Assembly: GCA_016712535.1 (NCBI GenBank)
Contig: JADJQW010000004.1
Span: 558,001-622,000 of the forward strand
DNA length: 64,000 nt
Direction of reading: 5' to 3'
Source of the DNA: Flavobacteriales bacterium
Lineage (GTDB): Bacteria > Bacteroidota > Bacteroidia > Flavobacteriales_F > PHOS-HE28
Made by a program: the position numbers and the translations under genes. Under the pieces are notes generated by a model. The model ran no database searches, had not been told where the DNA came from, and saw nothing but the letters and a program-made list of their open reading frames with translations. Below are positions 1 through 7,537 of this stretch, in pieces (position 1 is the first letter of the stretch; each line of letters opens with the position of its first letter).

Positions 1-955
1 GGCGCAGGATCCGGCGGATCACGTAGCCCGCGCCCGTGTTGCTCGGCAGTTGCCCGTCAGCGATGGCGAAGCTGATCGCACGCAGGTGGTCGGCGATCAC
101 GCGCATGGCGATGTCGGCTTTCTCGTCCTTGCCGTAAGTCTTCCCGCACCGCTTCGCCAACTCTTGGATCAGCGGTTGGAACACGTCGGTGTCGTAGTTG
201 CTCCGCTTGCCCTGCAGCACCATGCAGAGGCGCTCGAAGCCCATGCCGGTGTCCACGTGCTGCGCGGGCAGGGTCACGAGCAAGCCGTCAGCCTTGCGCT
301 CGAACTGCATGAAGACGTTGTTCCAGATCTCGATCACTTGCGGGTGGTCGTTGTTCACCAAGTCGCGGCCGGGCTTCTGCCCTTTCTCTTCCGCCGTGCG
401 CACGTCTACGTGGATCTCGGTGCACGGCCCGCAGGGACCGGTGTCGCCCATCTCCCAGAAGTTGTCCTTGCGGCTGAAGGGCAGGATGCGCTCGGCGGGC
501 AGGTATTGCTTCCAGAGCTCGCGGGTCTCCTCATCGGCGGGCAGCCCATCTTTCTCGTCGCCGCCGAAGTAGGTCACATAGATGTCGGCCGTGTTGATCT
601 TGTACTCGTCCACCAACAATTCCCACGCCCACTGGATCGCCTCCTTCTTGAAGTAGTCGCCGAAGCTCCAGTTGCCGAGCATCTCGAACATCGTGTGGTG
701 GTAGGTGTCGATGCCCACCTCCTCCAGATCGTTGTGCTTGCCGGATACGCGCAGGCATTTCTGCGTGTCAGCGATGCGTTTGTGCTTCGCTTCGCGGTTC
801 CCCAGGAAGAGGTCCTTGAACTGGTTCATGCCCGCGTTGGTGAACATGAGCGTGGGGTCGTCCTTCACCACCATGGGTGCGCTGGGCACGATGGCGTGGC
901 CGCGCCGGGCGAAATGGTCGAGGAACTTCTGGCGGATCTGCTGTGATGTGAGCAT
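1..955 (-). CDS. alaS: Alanine--tRNA ligase, N-terminal part (runs off the window)
   Basis: This is the first 318 residues of alanyl-tRNA synthetase, which charges tRNA-Ala with alanine in the cytoplasm. Reading inward from the ATG at 955, the translation shows the class II catalytic core: FTNAGMNQFKDLFLG near residues 38-52, then GKHNDLEEVG, MFEMLGNWSFGDYF, and further on GDTGPCGPCTEIH and HVDTGMGFERL. It is still open at base 1, where it reads GAGYVIRRILR. The tRNA-recognition, editing and C-Ala domains of a protein that is usually about 870 residues lie outside the window. A promoter-like TACTTTCG sits 19 bases before the start. The gene is divergent from the M23 peptidase gene. The identification is secure. 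Confidence 0.96.
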   Translation of the reverse strand, partial: MLTSQQIRQKFLDHFARRGHAIVPSAPMVVKDDPTLMFTNAGMNQFKDLFLGNREAKHKRIADTQKCLRVSGKHNDLEEVGIDTYHHTMFEMLGNWSFGDYFKKEAIQWAWELLVDEYKINTADIYVTYFGGDEKDGLPADEETRELWKQYLPAERILPFSRKDNFWEMGDTGPCGPCTEIHVDVRTAEEKGQKPGRDLVNNDHPQVIEIWNNVFMQFERKADGLLVTLPAQHVDTGMGFERLCMVLQGKRSNYDTDVFQPLIQELAKRCGKTYGKDEKADIAMRVIADHLRAISFAIADGQLPSNTGAGYVIRRILR

Positions 956-974
956 GGGTCTCTGGAAGCGGCCG

Positions 975-982
975 CGAAAGTA
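975..982 (-). promoter_or_regulatory. -7-like motif TACTTTCG upstream of alaS
   Basis: On the minus strand this reads TACTTTCG, close to the Bacteroidota -7 consensus TAnnTTTG, and ends 19 bases before the alaS ATG. The same motif recurs before several other leading genes in the window, which is the main support. Confidence 0.45.
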
Positions 983-1071
983 CCCGGAAGGGGGCAGCGG
1001 TGACGGCCCGCCGATCAACACCGTTTAACACGGTGCCGGCCAGCGCCGGTGAATCGCATTGGGCCCTCGGC

Positions 1072-1079
1072 TACCTTGC
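1072..1079 (+). promoter_or_regulatory. -7-like motif TACCTTGC upstream of the M23 peptidase gene
   Basis: TACCTTGC lies 15 bases before the chosen ATG at 1095. It resembles the TAnnTTCG motif found before other first genes but differs at the last positions, so the call is tentative. Confidence 0.3.
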
Positions 1080-1094
1080 CGCGTCGAGAAGTCA

Positions 1095-2066
1095 ATGCCT
1101 GAGCACAAGTACCGCTTCAACCCGAAAACGCTCAACTTCGAGCGCATCCGCCTCACGGCCTGGCAGAAGACCAAGCGCGTGACGCTGCTGCTCTTGCCGG
1201 GCCTGGCGGTAGGCCTGCTGGGGATATTCCTTGTATACCAGTTCATCGACAGCCCGAAGGAGGCGGTGCTGCGTCGCGAGAACAAGCAGTTGCTGGTGCA
1301 GTACGAGCTGCTCAATAAGCAGATCGGCGAGCTCGAGCGCGTGCTTGCTGATGTGCGCCGCCGCGACGACAACATGTACCGCGTGATCCTGGAGGCCGAC
1401 CCCCTGCCAGAGAGCATCCGGCAGGCAGGAGTGGGCGGCATCAACCGCTACCGCGACCTGAGCGGCTACGCCAACAGCGACTTGGTGATCGAGACCACCA
1501 AGCGGCTCGACTTGCTTGCCCGCCAGATCGTCGTGCAATCCAAATCGCTCGACGAGGTGGGAGCGCTGGTATTACGCAAGCAGGAGATGCTGGCGAGCAT
1601 CCCGGCCGTGCAGCCCATCGCCAATGACGACCTCACGCAGACCGCCAGCGGATTCGGGTGGCGCATGCACCCGATCCACAAGATCATGAAATTCCATGCA
1701 GGCATGGACTTCACCGCGAAGACGGGCACGCCCATCCATGCCACCGGCGACGGGGTGGTGGTGTATGCCGAGTACGGCACCAACGGCTACGGCATGCACT
1801 TGATCGTTGACCACGGCTTCGATTACCAGACGCTCTACGCGCACCTGAGCAAGCTCGAAGTGCGGAAAGGCCAGCGCGTGAAGCGCGGCGATGTGGTGGG
1901 GCTGGTGGGCAACACCGGACTGAGCGTCGGGCCGCACCTGCATTATGAAGTGCACAAGGGAGGCCAGCCGATGGACCCCGCCAACTACTACTTCAACGAC
2001 CTCACGCCCGAGGAGTACGCCCGCATGGTTGAGCTCTCGCGGAATGCGGCGCAAGCGCTCGATTGA
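1095..2066 (+). CDS. M23 (LytM-type) metallopeptidase with membrane anchor and coiled coil
   Basis: A 323-residue envelope protein that probably cuts peptidoglycan cross-bridges or regulates enzymes that do. Residues 1-28 are basic, 29-50 form one transmembrane helix (VTLLLLPGLAVGLLGIFLVY), about 55-110 are predicted coiled coil, and about 190-290 form a LytM domain. Zinc-ligand motifs are present: HAGMDF (H and D of HxxxD) and GPHLHYE (HxH), with LYAHL between them. The start is the ATG at 1095 (MPEHKYRF); upstream in-frame codons only give a TTG. The MerR-type gene follows after 13 bases, so the two may be co-transcribed. The fold is clear; whether it is an active hydrolase or an activator of the EnvC type cannot be decided here. 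Confidence 0.88.
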   Translation: MPEHKYRFNPKTLNFERIRLTAWQKTKRVTLLLLPGLAVGLLGIFLVYQFIDSPKEAVLRRENKQLLVQYELLNKQIGELERVLADVRRRDDNMYRVILEADPLPESIRQAGVGGINRYRDLSGYANSDLVIETTKRLDLLARQIVVQSKSLDEVGALVLRKQEMLASIPAVQPIANDDLTQTASGFGWRMHPIHKIMKFHAGMDFTAKTGTPIHATGDGVVVYAEYGTNGYGMHLIVDHGFDYQTLYAHLSKLEVRKGQRVKRGDVVGLVGNTGLSVGPHLHYEVHKGGQPMDPANYYFNDLTPEEYARMVELSRNAAQALD

Positions 2067-2079
2067 TACTTTCGTGGCG

Positions 2080-2436
2080 ATGCCGCTCAAGCCGAAGACG
2101 ATCGAGAAGATCTATTGGACCATCGGCGAAGTGGCGCAGGAACTGGGCGTGGCCAACAGCAGCATCCGGTTCTGGGAGAAGGAGTTCGGCGCATTCACGC
2201 CCAGGCGCACCAATCGCGGCGACCGCCTCTACACCCGGGAGCAGATCGAGCAACTGCGCACCATGCAGCATCTGGTGAAGGAAGAAGGCTTCACCATTCA
2301 AGGAGCCAAGGAGAAGCTCAAGCGCGGAGTTGAAATCGAGCGCGCGCCGTCGGGCACCGAGGCTGTGCGCGAGCGCCTGCTCATCGTGCGCCGGAAATTG
2401 GTGGAACTGCGGAACGCCCTGCGCGATCAGCAGTAG
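2080..2436 (+). CDS. MerR-family transcriptional regulator (short form)
   Basis: A 118-residue protein with a MerR winged helix-turn-helix: YWTIGEVAQELGVANSSIRF, WEKEFG, and TREQIEQLRTMQHLVKEEGF in the second half of the DNA-binding domain. After residue ~80 there is only a short helical tail (VRERLLIVRRKLVELRNAL) and no effector-binding domain, as in the small MerR proteins often seen in Bacteroidota. The ATG at 2080 places the domain at the N-terminus. The stop overlaps the convergent hldD stop by 10 bases. The regulated promoter and any ligand are unknown. Confidence 0.85.
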   Translation: MPLKPKTIEKIYWTIGEVAQELGVANSSIRFWEKEFGAFTPRRTNRGDRLYTREQIEQLRTMQHLVKEEGFTIQGAKEKLKRGVEIERAPSGTEAVRERLLIVRRKLVELRNALRDQQ

Positions 2437-3395
2437 GCGGCCTGCATCAGGTAGTTCTTCACGTAATCGGCCACGCCATCCTCGAGCGCGGTGAATGGCC
2501 GTGCATATCCGATCGCGCGCAGCTTGCGCATGTCAGCCTCCGTGTAGTACTGGTACTTGTCGCGGATGTCGGCCGGGGTATCGACGTAGCTGATGCGCTC
2601 CTCCTTGCCCATGGCGGTGAAAGTGGCGCGCGCCAGGTCGTTGAAGCTGCGGGCCGTGCCGCTGCCCAGGTTGTACAGGCCGCTGTCCTTGCGATGCTCC
2701 ATGAGCCAGATGCAGACATCGCAGAGGTCCTTCACGTAGATGAAGTCGCGCTGCTGCTCGCCGTCCTTGCAGTCTGGCCGGTGGCTGCGGAAGAGCTTCA
2801 TGCCGCCGGTGTCGCGGATCTGGTTGAAGGCATGGTAGACCACGCTCGCCATGCGGCCCTTGTGGTATTCGTTCGGCCCGTACACATTGAAGAACTTGAG
2901 GCCCGCCCAGAAGAAGGGCTTCTTCTCCTGCTGCAGCGCCCACTGGTCGAATTCGTTCTTGCTGTCGCCGTAAGGGTTCAGCGGCTTCAGCTTGAAGGGC
3001 AGGCTGTCATCCGCATCGCTGTAGCCGTGCTCGCCACCTCCGTATGTCGCCGCGCTGCTGGCGTAAACGAGCGGGATGCCGTACTTGACGCAAGCCTCCC
3101 ACAGGCGCTGGCTGTAGCGCACGTTCAACTCATCGAACACGGCCTCGTCGAAGAGCGTTGTATCGGTCCTCGCGCCCAGGTGGAAGATGAACTGCACCAG
3201 CTTCTCGTTCGCATCGAGCCACGTGAAGAAGTCCTCGCGGTCCACTTTCGCCGTGAGCGCTTTCTTCAGCAGGTTCGGTGCCTTATCGGGCCGGCTGAAG
3301 TCATCCACAGCCACGATATCCTGCCAGCCTTGCCGCTGCAATTCCCCGATGAGGCAGCTGCCGATGAAGCCTGCTGCGCCTGTGACGATGATCAT
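2427..3395 (-). CDS. hldD: ADP-L-glycero-D-manno-heptose 6-epimerase
   Basis: A 322-residue short-chain dehydrogenase/reductase-type epimerase that makes ADP-L-glycero-D-manno-heptose for the lipopolysaccharide inner core. It has the NADP-binding start MIIVTGAAGFIGSCLIGEL, the substrate-side SSAATYG with the catalytic YGDSKNEFDQ (YxxxK), and the typical NVYGPNEYHKGRMASVVYHA and LYNLGSGTARSFNDLA. The length matches the family (about 310). The ATG at 3395 sits 3 bases after a 25-bp hairpin that would form in its leader, and no Shine-Dalgarno sequence is visible. The start is certain because the Rossmann motif begins at residue 2. Confidence 0.93.
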   Translation of the reverse strand: MIIVTGAAGFIGSCLIGELQRQGWQDIVAVDDFSRPDKAPNLLKKALTAKVDREDFFTWLDANEKLVQFIFHLGARTDTTLFDEAVFDELNVRYSQRLWEACVKYGIPLVYASSAATYGGGEHGYSDADDSLPFKLKPLNPYGDSKNEFDQWALQQEKKPFFWAGLKFFNVYGPNEYHKGRMASVVYHAFNQIRDTGGMKLFRSHRPDCKDGEQQRDFIYVKDLCDVCIWLMEHRKDSGLYNLGSGTARSFNDLARATFTAMGKEERISYVDTPADIRDKYQYYTEADMRKLRAIGYARPFTALEDGVADYVKNYLMQAAYC

Positions 3396-3398
3396 GCC

Positions 3399-3454
3399 GC
3401 CAAGGTAGGGGCGTGACTCCGGCTCTTGGGCCGGGGTCACGCCCCTACCTTGGC
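3399..3454. repeat. 25-bp inverted repeat between hldD and the PTPS gene
   Basis: Bases 3399-3423 pair with 3430-3454: 24 Watson-Crick pairs plus one G-T position, with a 6-base loop. The element lies between two divergent genes and ends 3 bases before the hldD start codon, so it would sit in the hldD leader RNA. It could be a REP-like mobile palindrome or a structural leader element. Confidence 0.7.
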
Positions 3455-3494
3455 CAACCCGCAACCGGCTCAACCCCCAACCCTTTCAACCTCG

Positions 3495-3914
3495 ATGGCT
3501 TCGGTCCTCATCACCCGCCGCGAGCGCTTCTCCGCTTCACACCGCTTGGCCCGCGCCGACTGGAGCGACGCCAGGAATCTGGAGGTCTTCGGCAAGTGCA
3601 GCAACCCCAACGGGCACGGGCACAACTACGAGCTGTGGGTCACCGTGAAGGGCGAGCAGGACCCGCAGACGAGCTTCGTCACGGACTTGAGCCAGTTGAG
3701 CCGCATCATCAAAGAGGAGGTCATCGACCACTTGGACCACAGGAACATCGATGTCGATGTGCCCTTCATGCGCGGGCGGCTCAGCAGCACGGAGAACCTT
3801 TGCGTGGCCATCTGGCAGCAGCTCGAGGCGCCGATCAAGAAGCTCGGCTGCGTGCTGCATGGCGTGAAGGTGCAGGAGACCGAGAACAACACTGCGGAGT
3901 ACCATGGCGCGTAA
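3495..3914 (+). CDS. 6-pyruvoyl-tetrahydropterin synthase / 6-carboxytetrahydropterin synthase family
   Basis: A 139-residue T-fold enzyme of the PTPS/QueD family, which converts dihydroneopterin triphosphate. Zinc ligands are His16 (FSASHRL) and His41 and His43 (NGHGHNYELW); the catalytic Cys is Cys35 in FGKCSNPNG. The C-terminal glutamate lies in VQETENNTAEY. The gene overlaps folE by 11 bases, so the product of GTP cyclohydrolase I is made alongside an enzyme that uses it. That suits queuosine synthesis (QueD) or a tetrahydropterin, but sequence alone does not separate QueD from PTPS. The ATG at 3495 starts the fold directly. Confidence 0.85.
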   Translation: MASVLITRRERFSASHRLARADWSDARNLEVFGKCSNPNGHGHNYELWVTVKGEQDPQTSFVTDLSQLSRIIKEEVIDHLDHRNIDVDVPFMRGRLSSTENLCVAIWQQLEAPIKKLGCVLHGVKVQETENNTAEYHGA

Positions 3915-4557
3915 AGCGAAAGGCAAGGCCATCGATGGCGAGCACGAGCCCACCGGCGAAGGCTACGAGCGCATCGACCTCTATGATGAGAAGTCCATCG
4001 CGCGCATCAGCGGGCACTACGGCGATATCCTCAAGCAGATCGGTGAGGACCCGAAGCGCGAAGGCCTGCAGAAGACGCCCGAGCGCGTGGCCAAGGCGCT
4101 GCAATACCTCACGCACGGCTACGACCTCGACCCGGCGGCCATCCTCCGGGGCGCGCTCTTCAAGGAGAACTACAGCCAGATGGTGCTCGTGAAGGACATC
4201 GAGGTGTACAGCCTCTGCGAGCACCACATGCTGCCCTTCTTCGGCAAAGCGCATGTGGCCTACATCCCCAACGGCTGCATCACCGGGCTGAGCAAGATCC
4301 CGCGTGTCGTGGACGCCTTCGCGCGGCGCCTTCAGGTGCAGGAACGCCTCACGGACCAGATCCGCGACTGCATCCAGGACACGCTGAAGCCCATGGGCGT
4401 GGCGGTCGTGATTGAAGCGGCGCACCTGTGCATGCAGATGAGAGGCATCCAGAAGCAGAACTCCGTGACCACCACCAGCGCCTTCACGGGGATCTTCCTG
4501 AATGACCCCCGGACGCGGGAGGAATTCATCAAGCTCATCGGCGCCCGCTTGCATTGA
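3904..4557 (+). CDS. folE: GTP cyclohydrolase I
   Basis: A 217-residue enzyme that turns GTP into 7,8-dihydroneopterin triphosphate, the first step to folate, queuosine and biopterin. Zinc ligands Cys105 and His108 are in SLCEHHMLPFFG and Cys176 in AHLCMQMRG; the conserved GLSKIPRVVDAFARRLQVQE is present. The first ~30 residues are a charged extension typical of the family and not catalytic. Translation is probably coupled to the preceding PTPS gene through the 11-base overlap. Highly secure. Confidence 0.96.
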   Translation: MARKAKGKAIDGEHEPTGEGYERIDLYDEKSIARISGHYGDILKQIGEDPKREGLQKTPERVAKALQYLTHGYDLDPAAILRGALFKENYSQMVLVKDIEVYSLCEHHMLPFFGKAHVAYIPNGCITGLSKIPRVVDAFARRLQVQERLTDQIRDCIQDTLKPMGVAVVIEAAHLCMQMRGIQKQNSVTTTSAFTGIFLNDPRTREEFIKLIGARLH

Positions 4558-4563
4558 CCCTGA

Positions 4564-4706
4564 GCGTCACGCCGGAGGTCTGGCGCGCGGTGGCGCGCCT
4601 GTCCCGGCCATCCGGCGACTCACCTATGCCATAGGCGTCGTCATTGGTGAGATGCCGGATACGCGGGTACCCTTTGCTGCGCAACGGCCGCGTTCCGGCG
4701 TGACGC
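4564..4706. repeat. Multibranched inverted-repeat element after folE (possible structured RNA or miniature mobile element)
   Basis: A perfect 13-bp outer stem (4564-4576 with 4694-4706) encloses three hairpins: 4582-4588 with 4593-4599; 4610-4616 with 4654-4660, continued by 4619-4624 with 4646-4651; and 4661-4666 with 4688-4693, which holds a smaller TTGC/GCAA stem (4674-4677 with 4681-4684). The second hairpin, the third hairpin and the outer stem abut without spacer bases. The element fills most of the 214-base gap between folE and the BI-1 gene, and no coding region is seen in it. Pairing is read directly from the bases; function is unknown. Confidence 0.6.
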
Positions 4707-4771
4707 GTGGAACGGCACCTGACGGGAATTAGCCCGCTGCACCCGACCTTAGCGCGGCATTCGCCAACCTC

Positions 4772-5494
4772 ATGGAACAGAATCCGATCCCCACCACAGG
4801 CCAGGTCATCTACGGCCCCGAGACCAACGTCCGCGCCTTCCTGAGCCAAGTGTTCACCTACATGGCCACGGCCCTGGTGCTCAGCGGCGCCATGGCCTGG
4901 CTCTTCGCCAGCACGCCGGGACTGCTGCAATACCTCTACAATGCCGATGGTGGGCGCAGCATCCTGGGATGGGTGGTGATGCTCGCGCCATTAGGCCTGG
5001 TATTCCTCATGAGCGGCATGATGGAGAAGCTCAGCGGAACATTACTGCTGCTCACCTTCATCGCCTTCTCGGCGCTCATGGGCATCAGCCTCTGCTACAT
5101 CTTCATCCTGTATGCGGCTGAGTCCATCATCAAGGTCTTCTTCATGAGCGCCGGCATCTTCGGCATCATGGCCGTGGCCGGCTACACCACCAAGACCGAT
5201 CTCACCAAGCTGGGAAGCCTGCTCATGATCGGCCTTATCGGCATCATCATCGCCTCGGTGATCAACATGTTCCTGGGCAGCAGCACCATGGACTACGTGA
5301 TCAGCATCATCGGCGTGGTGGTCTTCACTGGGCTCACCGCCTACGACATGCAGAAGCTCAAGCGCTTGGGCGAAGTGGTGGGCACCGGCTCCGAGACCGC
5401 GCAGAAGATGGCGCTCATGGGCGCGCTCAGCCTCTACCTCGATTTCATCAACCTCTTCCTGATGCTGCTGCGGCTCTTCGGGCGGCGTGATTAG
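4772..5494 (+). CDS. Bax inhibitor-1 / YccA family membrane protein
   Basis: A 240-residue integral inner-membrane protein with about seven hydrophobic helices (for example YMATALVLSGAMAWLFA, ILGWVVMLAPLGLVFLM, SLLMIGLIGIIIASVINMF). The family hallmark is the end of the protein: YDMQKLKRL, then MALMGALSLYLDFINLFLMLLRLFG with the conserved acidic residue in a helix. Bacterial members are proposed to be pH-sensitive calcium leak channels or partners of FtsH; the role here is inferred only from family. It stands alone between the structured element and fabD. Confidence 0.9.
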   Translation: MEQNPIPTTGQVIYGPETNVRAFLSQVFTYMATALVLSGAMAWLFASTPGLLQYLYNADGGRSILGWVVMLAPLGLVFLMSGMMEKLSGTLLLLTFIAFSALMGISLCYIFILYAAESIIKVFFMSAGIFGIMAVAGYTTKTDLTKLGSLLMIGLIGIIIASVINMFLGSSTMDYVISIIGVVVFTGLTAYDMQKLKRLGEVVGTGSETAQKMALMGALSLYLDFINLFLMLLRLFGRRD

Positions 5495-5521
5495 CTCATT
5501 GCAGGTTGGGGCTTGAAAAGT

Positions 5522-5611
5522 GGAAGGTTGAGGGTTGCAGGTTGAATGCAACGTCAACCGATGTTTCAGCCAACCCTCAACCTCCCGTCAACCTACAACC
5601 CTCAACCTTCC
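5522..5611. repeat. Inverted repeat of GGTTGAGGG type just upstream of fabD
   Basis: Bases 5522-5545 and 5588-5611 are reverse complements over 24 bases with one mismatch, separated by 42 bases. The right arm ends 7 bases before the fabD ATG. A related palindrome lies at 22501-22600. It may act as a terminator for the BI-1 gene or be a dispersed intergenic repeat; the lack of a T-tract argues against a classic terminator. Confidence 0.7.
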
Positions 5612-5618
5612 GAAGAAA

Positions 5619-6509
5619 ATGACCGCCTATGTCTTCCCCGGCCAAGGCTCCCAATTCCCCGGCATGGGAAAGGATCTTTACGACACAGATAGCAATGCAC
5701 GTGTCTGGTTCGAGCACGCCAACGACATCCTCGGCTTCAAGCTCACCGATGTGATGTTCAGCGGCAGCGAGGCCGACCTGAAGCAGACCAATGTGACGCA
5801 GCCCGCCATCTTCCTGCACAGCGTGGTGAAGGCCAAGGTGATGGGCGATGCCTTCCAACCGGCCATGACCGCAGGACATTCACTCGGCGAGTTCAGCGCT
5901 TTGGTGGCAGCAGGTGCCATGGAGTTCGCCGATGGCCTGAAGCTGGTAGCCGCGCGCGCCAACGCCATGCAGAAGGCCTGTGAGCTTCAGCCGAGCACCA
6001 TGGCCGCCATCATCGGCCTCGACGATGCCAAGGTGGAAGAGTCCTGCGCGGAGATCACCGCCAATGCCGGCAAGGGCGTGGTGGTGGCCGCGAACTACAA
6101 CTGCCCCGGCCAGCTGGTGATCAGCGGCACCATCGATGCCGTGAACGCCGCGTGCGAGGCCCTCAAGGCCGCTGGTGCGCGTCGAGCGCTCGTGCTGCCC
6201 GTGGGCGGTGCCTTCCACAGCCCGCTCATGGAACCCGCGCGCGCGGAACTCGCCACCGCGATCCAATTCACGCCGATCGTGAACCCGCGCTGCCCGGTCT
6301 ATCAGAACGTGGATGCCCGTCCGCACACCGAGCCCGCGCGCATCAAGGCCAACCTCATCGCGCAGCTCACCGCGCCCGTGCGCTGGACGCAGACCATGCA
6401 GGGCATGCTGAACGATGGCGCCACCAAAGTGGTGGAGGTGGGCCCCGGCAATGTGCTGCAAGGGCTCTTCAAGAAGGTGAGCAAAGAGGTGGAGACGGTG
6501 GCGGGGTAG
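5619..6509 (+). CDS. fabD: Malonyl-CoA:ACP S-malonyltransferase
   Basis: A 296-residue enzyme that moves malonyl from CoA to acyl carrier protein for fatty acid synthesis. It has the family start YVFPGQGSQFPGMGKDLY, the nucleophile Ser88 in AGHSLGEFSAL, the general base His200 in GGAFHSPLM, and the C-terminal VEVGPGNVLQGLFKK. The ATG at 5619 follows the inverted repeat closely and puts the FPGQGSQ motif at residue 6, as in other FabD proteins. Full length and intact. Confidence 0.95.
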   Translation: MTAYVFPGQGSQFPGMGKDLYDTDSNARVWFEHANDILGFKLTDVMFSGSEADLKQTNVTQPAIFLHSVVKAKVMGDAFQPAMTAGHSLGEFSALVAAGAMEFADGLKLVAARANAMQKACELQPSTMAAIIGLDDAKVEESCAEITANAGKGVVVAANYNCPGQLVISGTIDAVNAACEALKAAGARRALVLPVGGAFHSPLMEPARAELATAIQFTPIVNPRCPVYQNVDARPHTEPARIKANLIAQLTAPVRWTQTMQGMLNDGATKVVEVGPGNVLQGLFKKVSKEVETVAG

Positions 6510-6564
6510 ACTCGGCGCCTGTATCGAGGGGTTCTATGGCTTGAGATTGTTGCGCATCAGCGCC

Positions 6565-6572
6565 TACATTCG
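6565..6572 (+). promoter_or_regulatory. -7-like motif TACATTCG with upstream TTG
   Basis: TACATTCG lies 10 bases before the ATG at 6583, and a TTG at 6541-6543 is 21 bases upstream of it. This matches the TTG-N(about 20)-TAnnTTTG layout of Bacteroidota promoters except for C at position 7. Confidence 0.45.
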
Positions 6573-6582
6573 TTCAACCCCT

Positions 6583-7491
6583 ATGGCCATGAAGAACCGA
6601 TATGCCGCGGTCGTCGGCTTCTTGCTTTGCTCGACTCCTTCCCAGGCGCAGCAGCCCTTCCTCACGCATACGGATGAACCGGTGTGGAGTGTCATGGTGA
6701 CGATTTATGGGATTGGCATCTCCTACAGCACGCACACAACCGTGATGTCCTCAAGCGTCTTTATGTGCGGCCATGAGTATTCAGTCGCGAATGTCGGAGC
6801 CGCAGGCGGGTACTTCAGGAATGAAGGAAGCAAGACGTATTTCCGGAGGTCAACGTTATGCAGTGAGCCCGAGTACCTTGCTTATGACTTCACGCTTGAG
6901 ATCGGTGACACCGCGTATGTTGGTGTCCTCCCGATATTCACGCCTGATGAGATTCCGTTTCGGCTGGAGAGCATCGATACGGTCATGATCAACCAGATTC
7001 AGAGAAGGAGGTTTCACATGCGCTACAATCCGTTCTGGATCGGAGATCCGGAGCCCTTGTACGTCTCCATGCATTGGGTAGAAGGGCTTGGGGCTTTGCC
7101 CGACCCCTTCTTCCATTTCCGATGCCTGGATTCAACCTGCGATGTGGGGTACACGTTGTTGTGCAATGACAGTCTCGGCGTGCGGATTTACCAACTCGGA
7201 TCCACCTGTTCTGTTTCCAATGTTGGAATACCTGAAGGAGGGGAGCCCTCCGCGTCGCGCTTTTATGCGCACATGGAAGATGGCCAGGTGCGGTTGTCCT
7301 ATCCCGATCGTTTCCGCAATGGCGCGCTCAGGATCCTTGACCCGAGCGGAAAGGTGCTGTTCACTGGTCGTGTCGATGCGCACGTGCGGTTCCTCGGCAT
7401 GCCCTCTTTCACCTCCTCAATCCTGCTTGCCGAACTCGCTGATGAGGGTGGCACGAGATGGATCGCGCGCTTCATCGCAACGCACCATTGA
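6583..7491 (+). CDS. Secreted protein of unknown function, possible degenerate T9SS C-terminal domain
   Basis: A 302-residue protein that I do not recognise. It begins with a signal peptide (MKNRYAAVVGFLLC, then STPSQAQQ as a likely cleavage site). The middle is rich in Cys, Tyr and Phe. The last ~70 residues (VRLSYPDRFRNGALRILDPSG, then KVLFTGRV and a final beta-rich stretch) have the spacing of a type IX sorting domain but end with an unusual WIARFIATHH. The gene looks less GC-rich than its neighbours, which fits an accessory or transferred gene. The start is ATG 6583; ATG 6589 is possible. Likely exported; function unknown. Confidence 0.7.
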   Translation: MAMKNRYAAVVGFLLCSTPSQAQQPFLTHTDEPVWSVMVTIYGIGISYSTHTTVMSSSVFMCGHEYSVANVGAAGGYFRNEGSKTYFRRSTLCSEPEYLAYDFTLEIGDTAYVGVLPIFTPDEIPFRLESIDTVMINQIQRRRFHMRYNPFWIGDPEPLYVSMHWVEGLGALPDPFFHFRCLDSTCDVGYTLLCNDSLGVRIYQLGSTCSVSNVGIPEGGEPSASRFYAHMEDGQVRLSYPDRFRNGALRILDPSGKVLFTGRVDAHVRFLGMPSFTSSILLAELADEGGTRWIARFIATHH

Positions 7492-7516
7492 ACGGGCTTT
7501 CAGGTCTGTGCCGCGT

Positions 7517-7524
7517 TAGTTTCG
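7517..7524 (+). promoter_or_regulatory. -7-like motif TAGTTTCG upstream of mrp
   Basis: TAGTTTCG ends 13 bases before the mrp ATG and fits TAnnTTCG, the motif shared by several first genes here. Confidence 0.4.
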
Positions 7525-7537
7525 CGCTCCCATTGCC

